Shown here: in pieces, positions 33,601 through 44,100 of the stretch
Layout: each line of letters begins with the position of its first letter
How positions within the stretch are numbered: the stretch's first letter is position 1
From: Morinoia aosen
Lineage: Eukaryota; Arthropoda; Malacostraca; Amphipoda; Talitridae
Length of the DNA: 64,000 bases
Reading direction: 5' to 3'
NCBI GenBank assembly: GCA_030386875.1
Contig: CM059562.1
Coordinates: 25,659,360 to 25,723,359, forward strand
Translations under genes and position numbers: made by a program
The notes under the pieces: generated by a model
What the model saw: the letters and a program-made list of their open reading frames with translations, nothing else
What the model was told of the DNA's origin: nothing
The model's database searches: none

Positions 33601-34310
33601 GAATAGTTCGTCCTCCCAAGGTAGTTTCTTAAGCCCCTTTCTAGGCGAGGTGTCGTAATAGCCTAACGCCTGCACCAAAATGGAGAAAGGAAACTTTTGA
33701 CCTCTGATCCTCATGATGTGTGTTATTTGTTGCAGAATCTCTTTGTAGTGCCTCTTAAATACACAGGTACATTTTAGCAAAGACAATGATTCATTCGATT
33801 TTTGCCAAAATAACGCGCATAAGCACGAGTTACTACATAACACGGTACAACACGCAAAATTACGTGTAAAAATTTATGTTATTCACCTAGGTAATCAGAC
33901 TAATGCTGTAATTTTTCAAATATAATACAAATGTCACTTAAGGGCTAACTAAAGTAAATGCACAGGCGAACCATCGTCGCAGAGGAACAGACTTGGGCCG
34001 GGTACAAGGATCTGAACAGTGAACACTTAATGAAAATACTTAAGATTATGGATAACTATAACATAATAGACTCGGCACCACTTGTGCTGCCTGACACCGA
34101 GTCTCCACAAATTAAAATCAATAAGGCTTTTGACATACGCTACGGATAGGGTGTTATTGCGGATAGGGTGTTACTCAGAAAGGCTTTTTTTCAAATTCAA
34201 TTTTTTTAGATTTTCTTTTAATTTTTGAAATTTTTGAAATGAACAAAAATTTGTTGGGTTTAGAGCTGTATATTTTTTCGAGAAATTCGAATTTTTAAAA
34301 AAGCCCTACT
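33601..34310. other. Unassigned DNA with small open frames
   Basis: Two small frames have no recognised domain: minus 33843-33532 (YYDTSPRKGLKKLPWEDELF inside) and plus 33958-34149. The first extends into the GC-rich tandem repeat, which argues against a real gene. Confidence 0.35.
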
Positions 34311-34855
34311 GAGTTTGTTAGAAATGTTTCAAGGATTCTAAAACTGTCTTTGGTTTTGTTCTAGCATCAAAACTCGATGAGTCGATACGTCTTGAATGGT
34401 AAGAAAGGTAAATTTTTCACTAGAACCCAAAAACAACTTATGTCTATTGAATTCGAATACCATGAAAATTTTTGTACTTAAATGCACTTTCCAGGATCTA
34501 TTTATAAGTACGAATAATGAGCAGCATTTTCCTTGTGAATTTCAATGGAACATATAAGAAAAATCGCCCTTATGAGTGAATAGAAATAATATATTTTATA
34601 TTAGTACTCACCATGTTGCGACTTTTTCAACGTTTTTCGTTCGATTCGTTTGAAAATTGGCCATTATATGTCTTTTGTGAAAGTAAACCTTTTTTACTCA
34701 TGTCATTTTTTCGATTTAGACCATATTTTTTTGACGAAAAATGAGTTTTTTGGTATATTTTATGTATATTTCAAGACGTATCAACTCATTGAGTTTTGAT
34801 GCTAGAACAAAACCAAAGACAGTTTTAGAATCCTTGGAACATTTCTAATAAACTC
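34311..34855. mobile_element. Foldback element with about 87-bp arms
   Basis: 34311-34398 (GAGTTTGTTAGAAATG, CTGTCTTTGGTTTTGTTCTA) is inverted at 34770-34855 with only a few mismatches. A roughly 370-bp AT-rich centre carries no coding. It could be a non-autonomous DNA transposon or an inverted duplication. Confidence 0.7.
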
Positions 34856-35119
34856 ACATGTGTTTTTTTATTATTTCCCATTTGTTTTCTTTTTATATGG
34901 GGTCAAAATCGGGAAAAAATTAAAGATTTTGGGCCCCTCACCCCCCCCCCCCGGGGGGGAGGGGTAATTATTGTCCGTAGCGCCATAAAATTTTAGGACC
35001 GAATAGTCCACCAACTAAGGGTCTTTTTCCAACAAAAACATGAGAAATGACCCCCGGACCGACAGGGGCCTGGGATGATCTCCTTAAGCACATTCTATAC
35101 CTTGATATTAGAATACAAG
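34856..35119. other. Unassigned; C/G homopolymer palindrome
   Basis: 12 C (34941-34952) are followed directly by 7 G (34953-34959). Nothing else recognised. Confidence 0.5.
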
Positions 35120-35455
35120 ATAGTTTGAGCGCCCTAACCCCAAAGGATTTCCGAAGAGAGGAAGTATGAAGACACCTTTAAGTATGAAGTAAAGAGAACG
35201 GGGAATCAAGGCGAGTTCCCACACAAGACCTCTTGCGCATGGAAAGAGTAAGCTACAGAGGGACTTCATGAAACAAGATAAAAACTGAAGATAAAATTAA
35301 TACAAGTCAAAAAAGGCAGCAGTGAACCGGAAAAAGTTAGTCCGTAACAAGGCTGAAAACCAATTCATTTTCAACAAATAGAAGGCCGACGTAATCCTCT
35401 ACTCCGGACCTCATATTTTCCCCCTGGGAGCGCTATTTCCCATGGATACACATTT
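35120..35455 (-). mobile_element. Element A copy 10 (old subfamily)
   Basis: GTTTGAGCGCCCTAACCCC, CGAAGAGAGGAAGTATGAAG, an extra segment at 35205-35240 and the end CCCCCTGGGAGCGCTATTTC identify the family. Confidence 0.7.
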
Positions 35456-35574
35456 TACAAGTTTGCTTTGTTTCATTTCATGGTATACAACGCCGGAAAA
35501 CATGTAAGTTTTTATATACGATATATTTCAAGCAGTGACTGTGATACCGTTTAGCCATATATTTTTCAACACTT

Positions 35575-35770
35575 TAACCGCAACGTGCGCCGCCGGTGGC
35601 CACGGAGGGAATTTTTACAATGCTGCTGACCGACCACAAGTCACAAACTCACTTTTCATACATACTTAAAGCTAAATATGGGCATGATTCAGTTAATGAT
35701 TGCTATTTTTAAAATTGCTTATTACCATTAATTTTAAATTTGAACCAATTATTGTGGTCAAAGTGCTAAC
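35575..35770 (+). mobile_element. Possible degraded piggyBac-like MITE
   Basis: CGCCGGTGGCC, GCTGCTGACCGACC, ACTTAAAGCTAAATATGGGC and ATTTTAAATTTGAACC parallel the order of words in the MITE at 63371-63590. The ends and TTAA flanks are lost. Confidence 0.45.
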
Positions 35771-35809
35771 TCAGTAATCACTCTTTACAAGGAACGGTTG
35801 TTGTCGTTT

Positions 35810-36080
35810 AGGATAGGGTCAGTTAGGTTGCCAAGTTAAAATTTGTGTGAATTTTTGCCTTCGTCTTCAAGTTTATATTAGGATACGTAATGTACGTTAG
35901 GTTATTTAAAGACTAGTTAAGATCAGTTTGGATAGATAAGGTTAGATTCGGTTGAACTAAACAAGGGCAGTGTAAGATATGCTGCGATATATTAGGTGAG
36001 GTAATGATGGGTTAGGTAAAGATAGAATAAGATAGGTCATGAATGTTTAAGACAGAGTCGATTAGGTAATTATTGTTAAA
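35810..36080. repeat. Degenerate TTAGGT-rich DNA
   Basis: Scattered TTAGGTT, GATAGGGTC and GTTAGATTC words resemble, on the opposite strand, the CCTAAC satellite at 13.9-15.6 kb but without its spacer. Confidence 0.4.
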
Positions 36081-36310
36081 TAAACATGATTTCTTCACCG
36101 ATCCAGCTAGATAATGCACTCAGTAACGCATAGAAATACAAATAAATTAATGGTAAATTGTTTCTCGTTATATTGTATTTTCCATGTACAACAATTTGCG
36201 AGTTGATTAAAATATTGTTCGAGTATAAATTTTCAACTGAAAACAATGATTATTCTCTTATCTAATTTTTCAGCTTTACGAAACAGTTGAAGTTCATCAC
36301 GTATTAAATT

Positions 36311-37310
36311 ATGAAGAAATTCACTCAACATTTTTCAAATTATGATTGTGATGCTCCGCAAATGTGCAAAGAGGGTGTTACACACACTTTAATAAATAGG
36401 GTTTATAAAGTGTGCAGGAGCTCGTCAAGTTTTCATTCCGAAATGCTTAGACTTAAGCGGTTGCTAGTTAACGACAGTTTTCCTAATACTCTCATTGATA
36501 AAAACTATTGGTAATTTCTTAAACCGAACCTTGGGCAATAACAATAATCCTGGACTTAATTCTCACAATATTAGTGCATTTTATGAAAAATCAGATGCAC
36601 AAGAATTACAAAACTTATGAAAGAGTCCTTAAGAACATTATAAAAACTTTGGTTAAGACAACACATCCGGATACGTATATTTAAGTGTGTGTAAAATAAA
36701 AAACGCTAAATCAGTGACCTCTTAATGAAAAAACATTTGTCTGTAAACATTTGTCCAGATCAAATTAAAGATCTGGACAGGGCCAATGCTATATCCCAGT
36801 TTAAATGCGACAAACGATGATTTAACTCTCTTAATAATAATAAACTCAGTTAACGACAACTTTGGTCAGTGACTATTTAGTTGTCGCTTTGGTAAACTAC
36901 CAAAGTATTCTCTCACCATCACGACTTGATATTTCCATCCAAGTTCAAATCTCAATGCTTCCGCCAATGACCAAATTTCGTTCGTCCATGCACGGTACTC
37001 CCAATACCCTCACTTTGCTTCTCCACTCAATCAGAGCAACTAGGGTAATAAATGTTACATTGGGCTGACCAGGATGACCCTTAGGCAAAGATTATCCGCT
37101 CATAACTAGCAAGGTCCTATATTCAATCATTTCCGCATTGACTATAGCTGCAAACCTTTAAATGAAGATCTATACCCTAACACAAAAATTTTATATGACG
37201 TGGTTAAAAAAGAGCATATTCAAATTATAGAAGCGTTTCACATTCATAAACTTGCACCTGTTCTCAAAGAAAACACGAATTACTTTCTGTTCTAAGATTA
37301 TTTACTAAAA
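36311..37310 (+). pseudogene. Second Penelope-like element fossil (RT end plus GIY-YIG)
   Basis: The frame at 36311-36514 reads KEGVTHTLINRVYKVC and LRLKRLLVNDSFPNTLIDKN, the segment after the reverse transcriptase core of Penelope-like elements. Further blocks in shifted frames follow: KISDLLMKKHLS and RANAISQFKCDK near 36720-36820, then SAHN, GPIFNHF and CKPLNEDLYPNTKILYD near 37100-37200, and IIEAFHIHKLAPVL. This is the linker and GIY-YIG nuclease in correct order, now with frameshifts and stops. The catalytic reverse transcriptase core upstream is absent, consistent with 5' truncation. It is diverged from the 25-28 kb element. Confidence 0.8.
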
Positions 37311-37412
37311 CGGCAGCTTAGAAGTCAGACAATCGCCCGTCCGGTCATTTCGCCCCTATCGCTTGAGCAATGAACATCTATAGTGTGCAATACTATTACT
37401 GTACCTGATCTC

Positions 37413-37415
<3 letters not shown>

Positions 37416-37450
<35 letters not shown>
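37416..37450. repeat. (TA)n microsatellite
   Basis: About 17 TA units, preceded by CTCGTG and followed by CGTATCG. Confidence 0.95.
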
Positions 37451-37574
37451 GTATCGTACAAACTTTATCGCTAGTAATTTATAAAAATTTTGTGCTGTGA
37501 TTTCTACTTTCATACTGCGTCTCATATAGCTTAAGTATTAGATTTACATTCTACCAATGTGACTGAACAATTTT

Positions 37575-37636
37575 TCTGTATATTTTCAGCCTAATGATGA
37601 TGTTTGTCCATCGAAACTTGTCGTTTTATAGACTTC
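37575..37636 (+). ncRNA. Hammerhead-ribozyme-like motif downstream of the Penelope fossil
   Basis: CTAATGA at 37591-37597 is a one-base variant of CUGAUGA. Stem II GATG-TTTGTC-CATC follows, then GAAAC, loop TT and GTC with a GUC-type cleavage triplet at about 37619-37621. Flanking TGTATATTTTCAGC and GTTTTATAG could form an imperfect stem I. Its place in the 3' region matches the other Penelope-like element here. The G-to-A change in CUGA would be expected to inactivate it. Confidence 0.5.
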
Positions 37637-37639
37637 AGA

Positions 37640-39098
37640 GGTATTATATTTTAACGAATAAAAAATTGTCTTGCAAATATTGCCTTGCAATAAAAAATGT
37701 TGAGTTAATTTCTTCGTAATTGAACACGTGATGAACTTCAATGATTATTCTCAATACGAACAGAGCTGCACCACACGTCTTCTCGTCGAGTCCCATTGAA
37801 ATATTATTGGCCGTGCAATCTCCACTGGTCATGCCAGAACATAAATTAGTTACTGAACATGAGCTGTCAAAGCCATGACGCTTCTAAACGTATGGTTTTA
37901 ATTTATTAACTAGTGAACTAACGGAGGGACCAGCAGAATTATAATATAGAATATCATAGTAAGCACATCAAATCCCAAGATACACGTGTAATTCAATACA
38001 GCGTAAAACTGAAGTTATCCAAGCGCGGGCTATGTAACTGAACTAGTAAGTTCCTTTAATTTAATTTTCATGCACAGGCGACATTAAAGAGTATTCTAAC
38101 CGTCTGAGAGCTAAATGTAGCATCACACACAATCGCAGCTATGTTAATTCACTTTATTAACAATATTAACTGGCCATAAAAACATGACCATCAATGAAAC
38201 AAGTTTTTCTGCCCAGTGTTTTGTGGTCGAGTGATTACTAAATACTCTCTAACTTCTACAGCTGCCGAGTTTGGTTCACCGCTAATTGCCCCAATTAGAT
38301 TGGATTTAATTTCATAAGTTCGCACTAACATTCCATCCAACAACGTCTTAGCAGTAATTGGGGTAGCCTCTGCAACAAAGAAACGCTCTTTAACTACTGA
38401 TACAGTTTTGCACGTATTATGCAGGGGAAATTTCATCAAGAAAACGACGACTTAGCACAAGATGCATCGGCAGTTTGCGGAGCTCGTCATTCCCGTCTGA
38501 GTGGAGCTGGCCAAACGAAGTAGGGGCTCAGACATGAACACGGCACTGAAGAGCCCTCTATTGGCCCGAGCATGGAATCATGATGCATGCCTTCGTATTC
38601 AAATGGTCAAGAAGATCTGCATAAACGGTGCTTCTCAACGGAGGCGAGAAACTCAACTTCACCGGAGATGGGAGCATATGCGAGACTCTTCATGTGAACG
38701 CTCCTCTAATCGAGTTTTGTGAGCAGATTCTTTCATCGGGGACCGTTTGGGAGAAGTAAATGTTCGAGATAGTTTAGTAGAATTTTCTAGCACTCGGTAG
38801 GGAAGTTGAGACTACGAGTGTTCGCATGTATGAATTCCGTAAACAGGGCCGGCCTCGAAAGCGAAGTTTCTGTACATTGGCACTTAATTTTGAACCAAAA
38901 TGAAGAGACATCAGCTTCCTCATTATAATTAAAAATCGAGCAATTTGTACATCATTGTTACCTCTTTAGAAAATAAATTAAAAGGAAACTATATTTTGAC
39001 GGATGTGTCGATACAATTCGGATCACTCAGTATACATGTTTTCAACTATATTTTGCTCATGCGCCACCCAATACTTTCGGCATTTAATGTCAGCTTCA
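37640..39098. other. Stretch without recognised genes
   Basis: Several 60-80-codon frames on both strands lack motifs. Slightly GC-richer around 38470-38720. Confidence 0.35.
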
Positions 39099-39464
39099 AT
39101 TATATAGTTTAGCTTAAGCCTCCCTAACCGCAACAAAGGCGTTCCAAAGAGAACAAGGATGAAGGCACCAGTTTGTATAGACTTTAGGAAACGCAGAATC
39201 TATACTCAAGGTTCAAGGTGTGTTCTCGCGCGCATAGACAAGGTTAATTGAGAAGTTTATGAAGCAAGGTAAAAGTTAAAGAAGAAAGTAGTAGGTACTG
39301 AAAAAAAAGACAGAAGTGAACCTAAAAAAGCTGATATGTAACAAAACAGAAAACTAATTCATTTCAACAAAAGGAAGGCCTACCTAACTTTAAGCTTAGA
39401 ACCTCACACATTACCCTTGGGAGTGCTAATTCCCAATGACACAATAGTTGTATCCAATTGAGGT
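39099..39464 (-). mobile_element. Element A copy 11 (old subfamily)
   Basis: TTTAGCTTAAGCCTCCCTAA to CAATAGTTGTATCCAATTGAG, with an extra segment at about 39205-39245 containing GTGTGTTCTCGCGCGC. Confidence 0.75.
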
Positions 39465-39519
39465 GAATAAATATTAGAATAAATTGCACTATTAATATTA
39501 TTACAATTATAAGTTCATG

Positions 39520-39860
39520 ACTTTAGCCACTGCAAAAACAACCTCAAAAGAAAGAGAAGGAATCACTTAGAATTTGGGCTGCGCAACACTGGTAATCTAT
39601 GCACTATGTGTGTTCGCACACGGAATACTCTGCACATTGATGCAGCAAGTTAGGAAGGAATATTAAAAAAAGACACAGATGATATGACAAAGAAGGCATA
39701 AAAACGGGAAGAAGGAAAGTTTGCATGAAAGGTAGAAGTCCTGAACGCTATCGATAGCTTGATAGCCAACAGTATCTCCCTTGGAAGCGCTAGTGCCTAT
39801 AGGATAGACCAACGTAGCTAACTGGAATCTTCTGCCTATCCATTGCTCCCTGAGGGGATT
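39520..39860 (-). mobile_element. Element A copy 12 (very old)
   Basis: GAAAGAGAAGGAATCACTTAG, a GTGTGTTCGCACAC-containing segment near 39608, CCCTTGGAAGCGCTAGTGCC and the terminal GCTCCCTGAGGGGA identify it. It lies about 55 bp from copy 11 in the same orientation. Confidence 0.6.
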
Positions 39861-40917
39861 TAACGTTATAAAAGTAAAACTGCTCGCCCAAACCATTCAT
39901 AGAGCGTTTAATATCTTGGAGACAAGGAAACACTTTGATGCGGATCCGATGTTCATTTATATTTGTACGCATGAAAAGATGATTCACTTAATCCACTTTT
40001 TGTGATAAAGAGCTGAAAAGAGATGTTGCCGATCAAATCACTTCCGGTAGGCATAAATTTCCCAAAAGCGAACACTTCTAGGAGCCATGACAAAGTACGG
40101 TCACCCAACTATTGAATTGCCACTGAGGAGATGGCAGCAGCTGCATGTTGCTGGTACCATACTGCCCACACTTGTGAACAGAAATATGAAATGAGGGAGG
40201 GCGTCGTGCACATGAAGTTTAATTTTTCGTAGATCAGGCGAGCATTATTTTTGGTTTTAAAAAGTACATTCTCTTACCACGTACTAACTAAGTGGAATAA
40301 ATTCCGAAAAATAAATACGTCAGTTTTTTGCATCATGCTTAATAGATGGCGTTGTGAAATACACGGGGACTTCACTTGATAACGAATGATGGAACTGTTC
40401 AAAGATAAGACGAAACGCAACATAGTAAAAGTTTTCGATCAGCCCAAGATATGAGTTGGATTTTGCACCGCAGCAAGTTTACGTAACTCCCGACCTGATG
40501 TCCTAAACAGAAACTAGTCTTCTGGCGCGGGCCATGATTTATGAGGAGCGCACGAGCTGTGCTATCGGTAACGGCAAACCGAAGACCGTCAGAGATAAAT
40601 GACGGGACTTTGAAGCTGAGCGAGCTGGCGGACTCCTCGAACACGGCGATGATGGGATAAACAGTGAGGTGACCGCTAGCAGCGGTATGGGGTAAACGGC
40701 TGTCCGGGCTTGTTTATGGGGCGGTGATATTGCGGCCCCGTGCCCACTGAGGACATTCCCAGAACACTGTAAGGCCTCTAAAACCGCTGAGGCATTGCCT
40801 CTTGACGCCCTCTGCCAAGCCCCGCTGTGATGGATCACAGGGCCGTCACACAAGATGGATCACGTACGCCGACCGCATTTAGCAGCGCTAGGAGCCGACA
40901 AGACGCACAATCTGGAA
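39861..40917. other. Stretch without recognised genes; GC-richer at 40500-40900
   Basis: A minus-strand 104-codon frame lies in the GC-richer part but shows no domain. It might be a conserved non-coding or regulatory island. I cannot decide. Confidence 0.3.
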
Positions 40918-40921
40918 TTAA

Positions 40922-41143
40922 CACATTCATTGCGGTATGACCCACCGGTGGGTCGTAGTTAGGTTTTTCCTGCTGCGAAACGACCCATCGATGGGTCGTT
41001 TTGAAAAATTCTAACAACCTTTCTAAATTAGTGGTATTTAACAGGCCCAGTTAATGTTTGATATTTACAAATTTGCTTATCACTTTTGACTTTAAATTCA
41101 AGTTGAATATTGAACTTCGGTTTAACCCATCGCAACTAACGTG
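40922..41143 (+). mobile_element. piggyBac-like MITE copy 1
   Basis: TTAA at 40918-40921 and 41144-41147 flank a 222-bp unit. Its ends CACATTCATTGCGGTATG and the reverse complement CACGTTAGTTGCGATGGG are imperfect inverted repeats. TTAA target duplication is the hallmark of piggyBac. Two perfect palindromes sit inside: GACCCACCGGTGGGTC (40938-40953) and a 22-bp one around ACCCATCGATGGGT. Confidence 0.8.
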
Positions 41144-41147
41144 TTAA

Positions 41148-44100
41148 TTACAATTGAATCAACAGAGTTGGTCTACAGGCGTTGTTATCAAGGGAATGAA
41201 GAACGACTTCAAAAAAAAAATGGTGTACAAGATATTCTATTACCAAGGTAAGATGAGGCACGTGTTTGTGATGAAGAACAACGGATAAACTACTTGCAAA
41301 TCTCATTCCCGTATCTCGTTTTGCTTATAACAATGTGTTAAATCTGGCAGGTTCTTGAGCCGTCGCAGCAGCGCGCGATTGCGTCTCCTGAAGGCAAATA
41401 GATTCAGACAGAGCTTCGGTTCATCATTACAACTGCCTCCCCTCCTGCAAGGGCTTCTGGATATCGTGTGTGTGTGTGTGTGTCATAGGTGCAGGCAAGC
41501 CCACGGCACATCCAGACAATGAACAACGGAATAGCTGTACGACTTGCTAGCGACAGCAAGCCCACGTCTTCTCTTAAATCTCAAGAGGCCAATATCGTAC
41601 ATGAGCGATTCTCTAAAGCCATCCGAGGAGGACACAGAAGTAAAGACACGAATGAGCCATGGGACCCTCAGGGCAGTCGTTCAGGAATCCGACATTTACA
41701 TTTTTACGCCGATATGGTGAGCCGCACACATGAACTAAGCCTCTGTCACTAAAAGAAATTGGACTGAGGAAAGAAGACAGTTCCTCGTTTGCTGTGATGA
41801 GGTATGGCCGACCACCCTTACAATCACAGAAGAAATAAAAGCCTTCAGCAGGGTTATTCTTGCTCCGCACATTGAGCCGAGCCGCAGCAGCACTCAAGAG
41901 ACAGCAAATTATTACTTCAATAAGAAAGTAACACTTAGGATATTCCTTTGTCGGGGTTACTACTCCATGCTCTAGCCCCATGCATCACGCCTTCCATAAC
42001 TGTCTCAGCGGTCGGTTCAGGGAGTAACGTTAGATTGTATTTTCTGTGTGTCCCACTAGAAAGAGCGGCGGTGCGATAGCCAGGCTCCCCCCGCACGGAG
42101 TGAGCGCAGTACGCAAGGATAGGATCACAGAGCGCGGGAATGGAGCAGGCGATCAGTGTTTCCCTCAGGCCTGCCGCTCCCGATAAGAAGAGCGAGGAAA
42201 ATGATTATGGAATGAATTTCAGTGAAAAGCTGGTTTTATAGATAATATTATGCTTAGTAAAACGACAAATTTGAAGATGCGTTCGCTACAAAACATCCCA
42301 TAATCACGGCGTACAAACTTATCATTGAATAGTACGCCTCACACGTAGTCTCAGTTAAAGGTAGGTGATAAAATGTATACATCGTCAATGGTTAGATAGT
42401 ATTTACGTAATTTTGAAAGAACCATTTTTAGAACCAACAAAAAATACATCGTATGGTCGTAACTGTGTGAAAACGAATAATTTTACAACCCTTACCGTTA
42501 TACTGTAATCGAAAATTATAACTGGGGAATTTAAAAACATTCAATTATAAAATTTTTAAGTCATTATACTTGGTACCATTATGTGTACTAGATAGAATTC
42601 TATTAACATTCAATTAATTGATTTCCTAAAAGTTAGAAAATCAACTAATTGAATGAGTAAAAAATTTCGAATCTAAACAATACATGGAAGGTATAACTTA
42701 AATTTTCTGTAAGATACCACATTAGAAACATTCCACCACAATTTTTATCCTAAATTTCCTGCGTCAGCTGACTGCACACTCCTTCATGGCTCGGCTGAGT
42801 AAACCGGTCACGAGATGTGTTTCTAAAGTATTTATCTCTCGCGTCATCGAACGTTTTGACGGATCATTGGCAATGTGAACATTGAATTTTAATTTTTTTA
42901 TTTGACAGTGATGCTCAATTCAAAGGAACACTAGCGCAACGGAAATTATGAAATTAATCCTAAATGAAATAGTTAGGCACGGTAATGAAGCCGAATCGGC
43001 GAACACGTTCTTCCAGGAACAAATCAGTTAATAAAGTAATTTACAGGAACATATAAAAATTAAAATGCAGGACACACTGCGTATAATGCTAGTTTTAAAT
43101 CATTGAAACAGATCTATCGAGGGAAACTATCCCCCAACTACTGTACAGGACTGCCGGTACATGACATTAAGCTGATGTTAGCTGAAATTATTTCAGACAT
43201 TCAATGAATATCACGCTACATCCCTAGCATGAAACTTTAAAAGACCATACTTGGGGCAAGGTTTCAGTCAGTTTTTGCTACTGTGACTGCTTACGTTCAC
43301 ATTGAATCAATGCCAGTTACATTTTATTGATAACCATTGAATACAAAATGAGCAAGTAAATTGCGCATGCCGTGGTGAAAAAAAACACAAGAGATTCACA
43401 GAGCATAATTCATAGTTTAATTTCATGGTTGGGTTAACTTAATTTTCTGATTTAGATTAATGAATTTTCTCGATCAATTTTTGCATCGTTCAAGCAACAT
43501 GAGTAAGCAAGATGTGACAACAGGGCGGGCGCGGTCTCGCCTGCGATTGAATCTTTCCGAGCAAAGTAAGTGAGCAACCTTATCTTGTATGCGACTAAAA
43601 TTAAACAAGCTGAGCTGAATAACGTGCCAGATCACCTGGCTTGCTCGCACAAAACTTCAGGACAGGCACCGACAATACTGGACAATAACAGACAATAAAA
43701 AAATACGCACATCACCGAGAAGGGAGTGTATTTACTGTTATGGACCATCATCTTCGGCGCTTCATCTGATCGAGCGTCAGCAAGGCCACAAACAGCTACT
43801 ATACCCGCATCGGCTCATGCACTACAGCTCACAAAAAGCTACCTTTTACGGGAATAGCTCGTCTGCATCGTCCGTCGCGTGACGCCGTGGCTGCGACCGC
43901 ATCGACCTCGAACAAAACAGCTAAATTCGTCACGACTCGGAAAGCGGGCAACCGATTTAGATGAAACTCTAACAAAGAATAAAGAGAAATCTTGATTTTT
44001 AAAACCTTTCTTTTCGATGTAATTTTGTCACGAATAAATGAGTTGACAATCATTTGAGTTTAGACTTTCGTACGAGACTAAAGCGATTAATTTTTCTTTC

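Noticed and set aside
33532..33843. 103-codon minus-strand frame
   Set aside because: Its C-terminal part runs into the GC-rich tandem repeat and no family is recognised.
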